DNA of 64,000 nucleotides from Lanius collurio (taxonomy: Eukaryota; Chordata; Aves; Passeriformes; Laniidae), in NCBI GenBank assembly GCA_020086605.1, contig JACBWW010000004.1, positions 35,437,637 to 35,501,636 on the forward strand, given 5' to 3'. The translations under genes and the position numbers were made by a program. Of this stretch, positions 32,631 to 45,660 are shown piece after piece; the first letter of the stretch is position 1, and the number at the start of each line of letters is the position of its first letter. The notes under the pieces were generated by a model, which was not told the DNA's origin, ran no database searches, and saw only the letters and a list, made by a program, of their open reading frames with translations.

Positions 32631-35600
32631 ATCCCTAATGAATGGCCTGTGCAAGCAGCAGGCTTGGTACTGAGACAAATTTAAGTGTGACATGGGCAAG
32701 GTTAGTGCCGGAGATCAGCACCATTTGTCACAGAGTGAGGAAATGGAGGAGTACCAATGTCTAGCATGAGCAATGAGCAGATGCCCAAAGCCTGGGTAGG
32801 GGTCAGAGGAACAGTGCATGATCAAAGGATTCAGAGGACTCAGACTCTGTTTTTGACCTGGCAATGTGGTTCCAGGAAAATAATTCGGATATCGTTATGC
32901 ATCAGTTTCAGCCCCTACAAGACAGGACTGGCCTCCTCACTTCTTTGAAATCCATGTGGGACAAAAAGAAGAAAATTTTTATGAAAGAGCTGAGATATTC
33001 TGTTATTTTAACAACTCACAAGGGATCCAGATATATGAGTCCAGTAAATGCTTTGAAATCTTTGTGGATGTAAAAAAATTAGAGATATATCACCTAAAGG
33101 TTTTAGCACTGCACCTGATGAGAGAAGCACTGGCTGAAGATGCTGAGGAACTTCTCCATGTCATAAATTTTAGGACCAGATGAAACCAGATGTGTCTGAG
33201 ATGTTGGCAACAGACCATAGGGAAACAGGGACATCCTCATCACCTCATGCTTCGGATACTAAGTCACTTAATGTTGGGAAACTATGTTCTTTGTAGCAAA
33301 GAAAGCCCTTCTGGGCATGACAGATGGAGAAAATGGAGTTTTCTGTCCCTAGAAGCTACAGTTCTAGGAAACAGAGCTGGGCCCTGAGTGAATCAAGTCT
33401 GTGAGGCTCTCCAGCAGATCTGTCATTTGCTAAACAGTGATGATAATGGTGAAAAAATATCCATGTTCTAAAAAAATCTACTGCAAAGGGAAACCACCCA
33501 GCTGGGCTTCTACTCTCTGTGTGAATTCAGGCTGTGGTATTATCTGGGATGATGCCTTCCTGCTGGCAAATGTTAGCCAGTACCTGCTGGAAGAGAATAA
33601 AAGCAAAACATTTTTTCTGGCCCAGCTCTCCTGGGGAGGTGTATCCTCCCAGGAGTGACTCAGCAGCTTAGCTTAGAATTGCTCTTTTGCTGCCCTCCAT
33701 CTTTTCTTGCATTCCAGGGAATGCAGACCATTTACTTTGGCCTCCCTAGGCCGATCCTTGCAGTTCCCTTTCCCTCCCAGAGGACCATGTCCCCCTCTGG
33801 ATTTCCCCATGCCATCAGGGGCAGAGCTGGTGCAGCGGGGTGGCTGTGCTGCTGCTTCAGCACTTAGGGACTTAGCCCTGGTGCTCCTGCACCAAGAGGG
33901 TGCCTTGTGCAGGAGGCAGAAAAACCCCATATGTGCCATTAGTTTTGAGGAAGTAAATCTCTAGGAATTAAACATGAATTTCCGTTCTCTCTTGTTTGAT
34001 TAAGGTTAGAAAATATCTCAGTGGGGCTGGCATGCTTTCCCACACACAGCCTCTGGCAGCTAAATCTTTTCCTCTTTTGTACTCAGTAGATTAGTGCCCT
34101 TCCTGCTGGCTGTCCTAATCTGAGAGAACTAGTTTCATGCAATCTCCCCTCTGATGGCAAACTTCCCTGACATACGGACTTACTAGGCCCCAAGAAATTT
34201 AAGAAAAAGCGGAGGAACTTTTCCACCCACACAGAGCAGAGTGTGAGCCATGGGTGGGTGGGCAGCCGACTTGGCTTTAGTGGTTTTGGAAGACAGTAAT
34301 GCAGCTCCCTGGAGAAAGGCAACTCCGACCTACCCTGGGGGACCCAACCTCCCACTCCCTTTGAGGAAACAGTAATGGAGGCTGCTTCTGGTTCGTGTCC
34401 GTTCTGGCATGTGCTTGTCTTTTTGGACCCCTATTCACATGATATTTCCTGCATTTTTCAGTGCTGTACAGAGAAGGTTTCATTAAGATATCAGCCTCAC
34501 CCTCCCATCACACCACTCTTCACATTTCTGCTCTTAAACCAGAGAGCCCCATGTCCTCTGCTGCTGCCCTGGATCACCTCAGCAGGCTGCCCAGCCCCAA
34601 GGAGCACAGCATTACAGCAGGCCAGGCTCTCTAGTGCAGTCCTGGCAAGCCAGCAGCCTGCTGCCAGCTCTCCCTGTGCCAGGAGCCCTGCACAGGGAGG
34701 TGTTAGCCAGGCACAAGCCCATCAACCTGGAGCAATGTCATGCTGGCCCTGCTTCAGCTGGACAGCTCAGCAGGGCCTGGCTCTGGATAATCACAGCAAC
34801 CTAGGTACAGCCTCTGGGCTCAGCAAATGCTGTATTTAATGTGAGTAAAATAATTACAGGACTGGCAATCACTGCAGTTGGAAAGAAAAAAGGCTGCCTG
34901 CACCTTCAGTGCTCCACTAAGGAGCACTGTTTTCTTTAGATTCCTAATTTAAATTTTCTTCTCTCAACCCTGGAGCATTTGAAAGCTTTTGAGAACTAGC
35001 AGTGGTAGGAAAGAAGAGGGGAAGAACTTGAAACAAAATCTGTGCTGGGCTCCAGCAGCACTTTGGAGCCAGATCCTTCTCCTCACCCCACCAACAGCCA
35101 AACCTCTGCTTAGGCCTAGAGGGAACAAGAAGAAGGGGTGTATTGTATAGCTGCCTAAAGGGCAAGATCCTTTTGACAGCATGAGGAAGAGAAGCAGCCC
35201 ATTCCTATCCTTGGCACTTAGAGCAACAGCATTAGAGTCAGAGAAAGGCCTAAGATGATATTTTTAAGTCCCCTGTCAAAGACAGCAGTTGCAGTAAGCA
35301 AGACTCTTCTTTAAATTGCCAGTAGATACTGAACTGCCACATGATGAACAGTTTTTTGCAGACTGTGAGCATGGAGGATGGCTCATCAGAGCACACCTGT
35401 GGGTTGCAGATGGGACAAGTGCTTTGCTGAACTTCAGGAGATCTTAGGACCTTGGCTGCATGCACAGAAGGAGCAACAATTTCAGGGGCTTTTGCAAAAC
35501 AGCACCCACAATAACAAGCATTTTTCCTCATTCTTTGCAGAGATGCACAGCTCTTCCAGTGCATGAAGAACAAGGCTACCCTGTAAGTCCTAACAACATC

Positions 35601-36740
35601 CATCAGGAAGGATGATCCAATACAGTGGTATTTAATTGGAATAAGAGTATGTGGGGGGAAGGGAGGGGCATAAAGAGATCATCTACATAATTTTTAAATC
35701 CAGGCAGATCAGATGCGCTGAAGCAGCTCCTTACATCCAGGGAGATGCAACAGCTGAGCAGGTGATTAATGAAGCCTCAGCTTGGCTGTGCTGAACATTC
35801 TGCCAAGGCGTGGGAAGGCACACTTACCGTCGAGCTGGGGTGGAGCTGCAAGGAGGCGACTTTAAAAATTGGTACCATTTGTCAGCTTGCTGCTTGCTCA
35901 GCCTTGGCAACTCCCTGTTTGGGTTGCTCCAAGCATGGACAAGGGGATTGCAACCATTAATTTTGGAAGGTGCTTTGGTAAAAATAATTGATTGTTAAAA
36001 TTATTTTTTGATTTAAAAAAGATAACAAATTTCACAGTAGCTCATAACAGCACCATCAGCAAACACATTAATCCTCATGTTCCTTGGAGAAGAACAATGA
36101 CAAAGATCAGTGAGCCAGGTAAGTTGAAAGAAAGATGAAAGAAATTAACATAATATAACATTGACCTCGAGGAAAGTAGAGGGAGAAAGGTGCCATGGCC
36201 AGTTACAGTGCATAAAGAAGGAGAAGAGAGAGCGTGCTGACTGAAGCAGCACAACAGGCCTTGGGAGAACCATAGCAACAGAAACAGATTGAGATGATAA
36301 AGCAAAAAATGCTTCACAGGGAGTGGTTTCTCAGGGCACAGAGATGATTGAACAGGACTGAACCAAGACCAGCCAAAGAAAATCTGTTTGGAATCTGCTG
36401 GCACTTCCTTCAGAAAATAGACCAGTGGAGGTCAAAACAGACCTCTTACCTTGGTTCAAATGAACCTTGACGTCTGCTTTTCTTGGAGCTGGAACAGTTC
36501 TTAGGTGTAGCAAAAGTCAAGGCAGCATTGATAAGCACAGTGCTTGACTCTAATGCCTACTGGAGTGCATATTGGGTGATAAGATAGGGGGTCCTGCCCG
36601 TCTGTGCCATTTTATTGTCCCATTTCTTAGGCAAGTAATCTTATTAGACTATGGCACAAAAGATATGAAAAGGATAATGAATTTTATCACATGATTTTGA
36701 AATAATTCATGCACTGTTTTCTCCTCTATAGACTCTGAGC

Positions 36741-36860
36741 TTTTAAACCCAGAAGGGACAGGGCAATTCAGTCTGACCACCTATTTAAGCAAGCTGGCCA
36801 GACCATCTTACCAGCAATTTCATTTTCAGATGGGCAACATCTGTTTAAGATCCACCGCCT
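36741..36860 (-). mobile_element. Ancient CR1-type LINE fragment (3' region)
   Basis: On the plus strand TTTTAAACCCAGAAGGGACA, then CAGTCTGACCACCT, CCAGACCATCTTACCAGCAA, and GTTTAAGATCCACC recall, in order, the reverse complement of the 3' end of deep-branch CR1 elements of turtles and crocodilians (ccagaagggacca...tctagtctgacctcct...cagaatttcacccagcaatt...atccacc). It is far more diverged than the typical avian copies nearby, so probably inserted before birds diversified. Confidence 0.5.
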
Positions 36861-36941
36861 CTGATTGCTTTCTTTTTGTCAGTCCCCAGTCCATTGCAAG
36901 GACTCTTCCAACATTCAGGTGCAGATTAGAGGCAGTTCAAG

Positions 36942-36955
36942 CTGTCAGCTGACAG
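36942..36955. repeat. 14-bp perfect palindrome
   Basis: CTGTCAGCTGACAG is fully self-complementary. It combines an E-box core (CAGCTG) with TGTCA/TGACA half-sites of the kind bound by TALE homeodomain factors. Binding is inference only. Confidence 0.7.
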
Positions 36956-39900
36956 GTAACATTTTCTAAATATGCTCAGGATTGCAGTAACAAAGTGCTC
37001 AGCAAACAACATTATCATTGCAAGGTGTTTTTCTATTAGGATTGCTTCAACACATTGTTAATGATGCCATCCTTGTGATCTTGGTCAGGCACCATGTTTG
37101 GGGGGAGGATGGATGCCATGCTAGTAGTGCCACAGGTGCCTTCTACTTTCTGCTGTGAAGCTTTCTACAGACTTTCCATCCCCACCTCCATGTCCAAAGA
37201 GAATAATTTTGGTCTTGCAGGAGGCCTGAAAGAACTAAATCACTGAAGTTCTGAAATGCTGATCCACGGTGGGGATAAACCCATCCATCCATTCATCCAC
37301 CAGGTATTTAGAGAGGCAGGGTGAAACCTTGTTCCCCTCTGAAAAGGGAGACAAAACTGCTCCCTGATTTCAGTGGCACTAGCAAGACACACAACCCTTA
37401 GTTTCAGTCAGTGGCAAATTTGCCTTTCCTGCAAGGACTAATGGGATGATCCATATAACCTGTGTAGTTATTGAGGACCAGAATGTGTACTGTTAGTAGA
37501 TTGTAAAGGATAGGGTGAGAGTGGGCTTTAATTGTATTTGCTAGCAGTCTTCACCACATGTTGTGTGAAATAAGATATTACTAATGCTGTTAATCTGCAG
37601 TGACAGCAATCTTTTTTTACACTGTGTGCTGACTGCTCACAATCACTAATCACTAGCGCTTGCTTTTCTCCAGTTCTTTCCTTTAATGAGCAATTAACCT
37701 GTACAATGGTGGACCCATGGTGGATATAATTTTCAGGTGGATACCTATGCCATACCACTCAATTATTGTAGAAGCTGCATTCATTGAGTTAAATTATTAA
37801 GAAATATTTCCTAGTGTACAAAGTGGCAGCTGTTCTGAGACATGGGGAATTCTCCAGGCTCATGAAAAGCATATGAAAATGCAGCATAGGTCCTCAATGG
37901 AGAAATATCTTTGGCTGTCTCTATTCAGCCTCTTAGATAGCTCTCAGGCTTTAAAAGTAATTTTAAGCTTACATGCGGCAGAATAGGAAAAAAAAAAAAC
38001 CTCAAAACTTGAATTCAGGGCTTGGACCCTGAGCTTTGGAAAGTGGTGGCACAGTAGTCTGCCAGGTGCTGGCTGCCCATATGATGGCACATCAATATAA
38101 AAGGAATCAGGTTGGTGTTCAGATCTTGCTTTGTCTAAATTAAAAACATCTAAACAAATAACCGCAGCCATTTTGTCTTTCACAGAGCCAAACTAGATAG
38201 GATGGCCCTCTTCTTCCTCTTGCTGCCCCACTGTTTTTGCACATGCAACCAATAAATCTAGTGAATGAAACTGCTTGCAAGTATGGCATTTCCACTCAGA
38301 TCTAGTTCAGATTCTGCAGAAATGTTGTAGAATAATTTTGTGGAACTTTTTTCTTCTATGTGCTTTTAGCTTCATGCTTATATGCATGTATTTGATCTCT
38401 TCTGCTCTTAAAATATATCATAAGGACTAGGAGACATTAATGCTGAGATAGATGGCAGGTCTAAATTGCATTATCAACACTGCCTTGTCATCCACCATCT
38501 GGGTAAAATAACGTGTAATAGAAATGGAAGTTTAAGTTAAAAAATCTGTTCAAAGGATTCAAGATTTGCCTCTCCAACTTTACAGACAAAGCTGTATGTT
38601 AAAACTACTGAGAGCAGTTTATTTCTCTCTTCAGAAAAAGACTTCAGTGGGATGCTCTGCAAGCAGTGTGCTTGAGTTTAGAATTCTGTTGGAACTCAGA
38701 GCAGGGAAAATTACCCTCAAGGGTCCCCTTCTGTTCCCAAATCAATTGCTCAGCTCAGATGCTGAGATGCAGTATGAATACATTGAATACATTGTGCCCA
38801 GCTTCAGATTTTGAAGGTCTCAGAAGTTTCAGTTAGTGAGGAAGGAAGGCATTGCCCTGTGCTAGAGGCACAAAGCGTCATCTCCTCCTCTTGTTCTGCC
38901 CAAATGCTTGTAGACACAGTCCAAGAACTGTCATAATCCTGAGATCCTGGTTTGTTCATCAGCTGCCTTTGCCTGTGACAGCACTGGCATGAGGCATGAG
39001 GGCTGCTGCTGCCAAACCCTTTGCAGTGAGTGCTGATGTCTGGAGAATGTCCTCCCTCAGACCTTACATTTAGCTATGAATAGAGAACAATGCAAACCAA
39101 AATTTGCAGGGCATTTTCTTGGTTCTTAGCTGGATGCCTTCTGTCTGAACAGATGAAGACCACCCAGAGCACAGTATTTTAAGCAAAGTTTGTTTACTTC
39201 TTCATTGTGCTGAAGGTCTGAATTGTGCTAGACATACTGAAATGATGGGCACTGACTGTATTCTGCAGCTAAATTCTTTCATGATTTCTTGAAAGATGTG
39301 CTGGGCTGGGCTGGCTATAGGTATTAATTGAGGCAGGTTTGCCCTGAACCCTTGGCAGCACCCCACTTTCCTTCTGCTTAATCTGTAATAGTGTCCATCA
39401 GCTGCTTTCCACTCTCTGCTGAGAGAGGAGGCTGGTGTAAATGCAGGAAGGGTCACAGGAAATTTTAAACAAACATAAATCCACTGGTGGAACTGGCTGT
39501 AGGCAAAGGTCTCTTTGGCTGCCGAACTCAGAACCCCTCTTCCAGTGGGACACACACAGTCCCTGCTTCTGAATCAGCTCCATCAGCTCCTGAGATGGGC
39601 AGGGAGGGAGAAAACCTGACACAGTGGATCCATCCCGTACACAACTTGAGGTGTCACCAGTGGTCTGGGACATTCTCTTCAGTACTCACATGAGATATTT
39701 CCTGGGTGGTGGTATTTAAATGTCAGTTTCCTGGAGTTTCATCCTCCTGAGGCCTACAGGAGGGACCAGGGGGCTGGATCCCAACAGAGGGCTGCCACAC
39801 AGAGCACAAGAGCAGAATTTTTGAGATGAATGCACAACTTCTGTTGTGGCCATTTCAGGAGCGTGGTAAGTAGGGCAATGCTGGAGCAGGTTGGCTTGTT

Positions 39901-40377
39901 GAAATAGTTGTGAGATCTCCATCCTTGCAAATAGTCACAAGCTGGCAGAACAGAAGGCAAATAACCCAACCTGAGTTGGCCTGCTGAGGATGAGGATGAG
40001 ATGATCCTCAGAAGCACATATCCTCCCAAATTATCTGCTGTCAATCTGCTGTCATGTTAGGATGACATGGCTTTTGAAACAGCTGTGAATGTTCCAAACA
40101 AAAGCTGGGCAAAATATTGAACACAGGCATCTAAATTTACATTTCTAACCTTTAGGTTAACAAAAATGAGCAAAAGTGCCAAATCCAGTGATTTAAATAG
40201 GCTCTTGAAACAAAAAACATTGCTACTTCTCACAGCTTGCCTTAGCCTTTCCTGTGTTTTGTTCTTTTGTGTTTTTCTTGTAAATTAATAGTGAAGAAAT
40301 CTGATTTATTCACTAGAGCTGACTAGAAAGAAAGGCCTTTTACAAAGGATCGAATGCAGAGCTGTTTAAAGGTTCAA

Positions 40378-40412
40378 AAAAAACCCCAAAACAAAACCAA
40401 AAAACCAAAATC
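40378..40412. repeat. A/C-rich low-complexity tract
   Basis: Runs of A separated by CC or CCCC (for example AAAAACCCCAAAACAAAACC). Simple low-complexity sequence. Confidence 0.8.
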
Positions 40413-40752
40413 GTAGCACCATTCCCTCCCCCAAACACACCACCAAAAGGCAGGAATTGTTAATTCTACAGAAGTATCCAAACAGCCCAGTTCTTAAAGC
40501 ATTTATCTTAGGTAAGGGGAAGCCAGAGCTAAGATTTTTACTCTTTCTGGTTCTTTATGTGGTCAATGTTTTCAATTACATTTGTTTTGGCTAAGAATAG
40601 GGTGAGTGCATCCTGAGATCTGCTAAAGGCTTAGGGTCTGAAGGACAGCTAGAGGAAAGAGCCAGCTTTGTTCTCTAGCTTTCATCCAAAAGAAGCTTGC
40701 CTGAATTCGGTACCAGGCGTAGTTGGAATGAAATGACAGATCTGAGCCCACA

Positions 40753-40782
40753 AACCCGAGAGCTGAAGAAAGCTCTCGGGTT
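40753..40782. repeat. Perfect 12-bp hairpin with 6-nt loop
   Basis: Arms AACCCGAGAGCT (40753-40764) and AGCTCTCGGGTT (40771-40782) are exactly complementary, separated by GAAGAA. The stem is 7 G/C of 12 and includes a CCCGAG/CTCGGG block, unusual for this AT-rich, CpG-poor surrounding. It does not sit at the end of a recognised transposon and is not followed by a T-run. It may be a structured RNA element, a foldback, or chance. Confidence 0.85.
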
Positions 40783-42209
40783 ACACTGGTAATTCATTCG
40801 TCTCCCTGAGACAGGAGCACAGGCTGACCAACAGAACTCCATTAGCTGTGTAAGAGGCGGAGTCAGAACAGCACAGAAGTGCAAGCCTTGAGTGGAGATG
40901 AACTATTTTAAAGCATTTTCCAGTGTTTTCAAGAAAGCGCCCTACATTTTCCTTTGGGTCAGATTTTTGCCTGCTCTTTTTCTGCTCTGCTGCGGGTTGC
41001 ACAGGTGCCCAGTCCTGTTTTCTGCTTCCATCTCTGCTGGGGAAGTGAAGCAGTGACTGGGGCTGCCACTCCAATGACAGGTGATGCACAGAGAGCAGGT
41101 CCTGTTGCAATCCATCTATGGATTAAAGGAAGCATAGATTGGGTGACCGGCCTTAACAGGAGTGCCTCTTGGTAGCCTGTTACAGCTGCTGTAAATGGAG
41201 CAGAAAAAACACCGTCCCTTCTTTTCATTTTGGTATAGCTTGGAACAAAACTCTGAGAGCATCACTTGAGAGCTTGCACAAGTACCTTTCCTGTCACAGT
41301 GCTGAATTCCTCAAAAATAATGCAGTCATGAACAGAAACATACTAACCATTAAATGTTTAGTGAAACCAAAAGAGGAAATTGGCAGGGAAAGAAATGTTC
41401 TTTTTAAACTTCTGAAAGAGCACTACAGGCAAGAGGGAACAAACAGCAATATTACAGCCTAATAACAATGGTGCTTGAGGACTCTTTTAAAGTAATAAAT
41501 ATGTTTTTAATAAGCATATTTCCCCATTTTGGCATCTCTGGGTTCACATATAGATGTAATTTCATATGAAGAGCGTGGCTGTGAGAATGCATCTGAAATG
41601 CCTGGGGACTCTCCAGATGGGGAGAGGTGAGTATGTAGAGGAAAAGTCTCTATTTGAAGGGATTTAATCTGAATTGTCTCTCAAACATAAAACAGAAAAG
41701 CTGGCTGTCTCCCAGCTCCCTCCCTGTTCTCTGCCTCCCCCAAAGACAACTGCACAGCAAATTCCACCCAAGAGTGTGCAAGACCCAATGGTTGAGCAGG
41801 GCAGAGCTTCACAGTCTCAGCTGTGCCTCCCAGATCACACCACAACATATGGGTTTTACCTGCCCAGAGCCCCTGTGCAACTGCCACTAGCCTCTGGGAC
41901 AGCCACGGGGAATCTGCTGGCAATGCCACAGTGGCACAGTGTGACACTCCATCTGCCAAGGGCCTCTGACACCTCTCTCATGGATCTGTAATAAAATTAA
42001 TCGTGCCTCTGCACTGTCGGGTGAGGGAGACAGTGGGGAGGGGTAGGCAGACTTCTTGTATGATTATCTTGTCTTCCCATGCTTTTTGCCTTTTAGTAAA
42101 TAAACCTAATAAGATGCTGGGCAGCAATTCAATCTGTCATGCTTCACACATCAGAATAATTCAGCCAGAAATAGAAAGCGTTCAACCCCCATTAGAGGCA
42201 GTGCCCTAA

Positions 42210-42330
42210 AGAACAGGCTGATTTCTCCGGTTTTTGGCTTGTAATTTATTTCACATCAATTATGCACTGCCAACAAAAGTAGTTTCGTGCCAAGCTGTGA
42301 TCTACTCCTCTTTTAAAGACATCCTAACCA
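42210..42330. promoter_or_regulatory. Candidate conserved noncoding element
   Basis: CTTGTAATTTATTTCACATC then AATTATGCACTGCCAACAAA and AGTTTCGTGCCAAGCTGTGA: complex, non-repetitive sequence with homeodomain-like and NFI-like (TGCCAA) words. Only conservation data could confirm it. Confidence 0.2.
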
Positions 42331-45300
42331 CTTTACTTCTTTTTAGACTGCTTGTTGGTAGATCCCTATTGACAGCAAAATCTTAACTATGTGAAGAAGT
42401 CACATGTGGCACTTTGTTCCCAGTGCTACAAGGTAATTCTCCTTGTGGCATGAGGTCCTGAGTCAGCTCTTTCCAGAGTCTTTTCCTCTCATTAAGAGGA
42501 ATGCAACTTTTGCCTGGTCTTGTTCTAATTGTCTCTGAGCAGGAGCAATATGCTTGCAGAAAGATGTGACCATCCCAATGACCACGAGAGTGACCACACA
42601 CACCCTGACACTCATGCCTTGGCAGATCAGGGATCCAATCCTTGCAGATTAGGATCATCAAAAAGAGGTTGCAGAGAGAGGAGCAGGGGTGCTGACACCA
42701 CAGTCCAAACCACCATGCTGGGAGCCAGGTTTCATGTTCCCTACACATCTACATGCTCCAACGCTGGCTGGGAAGCTCATCCCAGAGAGAGATCTTCTTT
42801 TCATTGCCAGACTGTTCTACCCATCTGCCTCTCTCTCAATACATTGTCATGGTAATGGGTCTGCCTCAAACAAGAAGTGATACTTTTTTTTTTTTTTAAT
42901 TACCGAATTAATTATTTGGACCAAATTCCATAATGCTTTGCTTCTCATATTGCCAGTAGCATGAAAGTGGAAACATTCTATACCTAAATTGCACCTTGTG
43001 GAAAAGGCACAGACCACATCTGCAATAGAAAAGCAGGGCAGTCACCACCCGCATTTAGGCAGCATTTCTGAGCTGATGTTTCTGTAAAGCAGAGGTGAAG
43101 CACTTGATTGAGCCAGCCCTGCTGTTCAGCTCACCGCCCAGAGCGATGCTGTCTTGCCTTCCTTAGCTTTCATTGCACAGTGTTATCCAAGTTTTCATGA
43201 ATCAGACCTGGAATTCACAGCCTGCGCCAGGAATTGCTCATTCCATGCCATTCAAACTTTTGCTGAGTCGGGCATTCTTTTGATTCTGTTTTTTCAATCA
43301 TTTGCAAACACACAAGGGAGACTAAAACGGTTTTGTTTCTTTGGTCCCATGTCCCCATCATCCGTGCTGTTTTGAAAGCTTGGTGCAGGCACGTGTTCCA
43401 GGGAGCCATTGGTAGCTGCTATCCTAGGAATCAAGAGAGAGGCAGGCAATAGCCCTCTGCCAGGGAGAAGCTTGAGATTTCTTATATTCCTCTTGCATGA
43501 TGCTGGAGCCTGAAGGAAAAGGCAGATCACCAAGAGATGCAGGTAAAAGCCATGCCTGCCCAATGCATCCAGGGCTATCATCCTAAAGGGCATCAAAGTG
43601 AGAATGCTAATTAATTCAGTGATCCAGCTGGCTATCATTTCCATCATTAGCAAGGGTAGGCAAGAGATCAGTCATTTTCAGTGGGTGGCTCTGCCCCAGG
43701 GATGGAGATTGCAAAGTCAGTCCCTTGTGGCACCACAGTGCCAGAAGTGTGAATGCATTTGCCAAAGTGGATCCAGAGGGCCTGGCCTGCGGCATTCCAA
43801 TGTCTCTGCCCTCTGAAACAGGGGAGTCTGGCTGGAGAGAGGGGCCTTGTCCTCTGGAGGGAACAGGAGAGCTCCCAAGTGCCTGGCATTTCCAAAGGGA
43901 AAGCAGAGCCTGCAGGTACCTGCTGCTCTGGAGAAGATGGTAGCTGGGAGCAGGAGTCTGCATGCCAGGAGGCACTGAGACTGCTCTACTTTTGAAGGGT
44001 GTTATTCAATTACTTTGCTGCATAATGACATTACCTGTGTGCTTCCTTTGCTAATACATTTTTGCTGGCTGTAGGAGACAAAGTGATTCTTAATCACACC
44101 ACTGTGATAGTTCAGGTATCAATAGCTCACCGTGTTGGCTATGAACTATGGCAGTAGTGCTTTTACATGTATTTTTATGACAATTCACTTGCAGGAGGTT
44201 GTAAGTATTTCTCCTTTCTAACTTCCTAGCTAATATTGTTTCCACAGAGCCTTTCTGGGAGTTTTGCAAGCAAGGCCAGCTTGTAAAAACCATTATGAGC
44301 TCCTGCAATAGCCAGGGTGAGCTACGACTGAGCTCTCCCCTGGTGAAACCAGACTGTGAGGTGCAGGATTGGGATGCAGACAGTCAAGGTGGCTGCGAGT
44401 CACCCAGTGCTTCTCATACCCATGTGCAAGTGCCACTGTGGAGGGCTGGTGTACCTGCATGCACAGTGGTCTCCAATCTCCTCTGGATACGTACATAAAT
44501 ATACATATATAAATACTCCTTTGCTTCCAAGCAATTGTTTTCAGAAAAATCTTCAGATCTTCTGGGTTTGCAGGAAACCAACTTGATCAAAACAATTTCC
44601 TCTGGTCTCTTAAAGCTGTTGTTACGCTTAGGCTGAGACACTATGAGGCTTGCTTGTTTTCTTTAGAGCCCTGTCCCAAAAGCCCTGCCAGGAGCTCAGT
44701 GTGCAAACAAGGTAACAATGCTGAAGTGCTCTTCACAGCAGGTTGCATAATGTTTCCATGTCCACTGCTCGCAGAGAAGCTCTTTGCCACCTCTAAATAT
44801 ACTCACAGCCAGGGTTATGCTCTTCTTACCCTTTCCTTTCTGTCCTGTTTGCTGGAAAAAATGAAGGAACTTGAGTGTTCCGTAATAGAAGAAATTTTAT
44901 GTTGTACAACCCCTCCTGGGAGTTTTTCATGACGGGATAGAGAAAAAGCCGGTTTCCAGCAGGCTGGGTTTTACAGGCACAGCCAAGGAGTCTGTGGTTC
45001 ATCCCTGTGTTTAGAACAGGCTTTCTGTGTGTCTGGGAGGAATGCACAGGCTCCCTGTCTCCCTGTCCCCAAGCAAAGGCACTGCTGATACACAAGCCCG
45101 TCACAGAAGCACTTGGATAGAAGCAAATAATGAAAGATAAAGCTGGTGAAAACCCCTGAGCTGCCCAGAGCACCCAAGCACAGCTGAGGTTCTCCAGGAG
45201 AGAGGAAAGCTGCAGGCAAGGCACTGCTTTGCCAGGCTGCAGCAACCCAATCCCAGCTGATCCTGGCTGCAGGCATGGGAACCTGGAGATCATGCAACAC

Positions 45301-45540
45301 TGCCTAATACTGTACTCACCTCCAAACCAAAGGAAAGCGCTCATCCCTCACATATATGTCTTCTATTTAAGGACAGGTCGGGGTCTTACTGGATCAGGGC
45401 ATCCCTCCCTGACTCAATTACCAGGGACAAAAGCTCACTTTAACCATCATACTGTGTTTCCAAAAGTGGGAAGGCAGCGATTTCTGATGCAGATGGAAAT
45501 CAGCCTCGTCTTGAAGCACAGTGATGGCCTTATCTCGTAA

Positions 45541-45660
45541 TTGCTTCCCAGTGAGTATCATTTCGCATGCAAATCCCATCAATGCAAAATTTAATCCTTT
45601 TAAAAAATCTGAATAAGTGACGGGATCTGTAATTTCCTGCTGTGGTGACACTGCACAGTG
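45541..45660. promoter_or_regulatory. Candidate conserved noncoding element with octamer
   Basis: Contains a perfect octamer ATGCAAAT (45569-45576) followed by CATCAATGCAAAATTTAATC and a GTGACGGGATCTGTAATTTC stretch. The octamer is a POU-factor site; the dense non-repetitive sequence around it resembles enhancer cores. Confidence 0.25.

Larger units (their letters stand above)
27006..36740. other. Unique sequence, no gene supported
   Basis: No gene, RNA or further clear LINE. It contains the MIR-like relic at 29936, the candidate noncoding element at 32513 and a bulged hairpin at 32420, listed separately. The plus-strand frames at 31490-31747 (85 codons) and 32956-33183 (75 codons) have more charged and less repetitive composition than others, but no recognisable domain and no convincing flanking splice sites. 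The 154-codon frame at 34375-34839 is Ser/Ala/Pro-rich low-information sequence. Confidence 0.5.

Noticed and set aside
44826..45344. 172-codon minus-strand open frame
   Set aside because: Unfamiliar Ser/Cys/Leu-rich translation with overlapping alternative frames; looks like chance in GC-moderate DNA.
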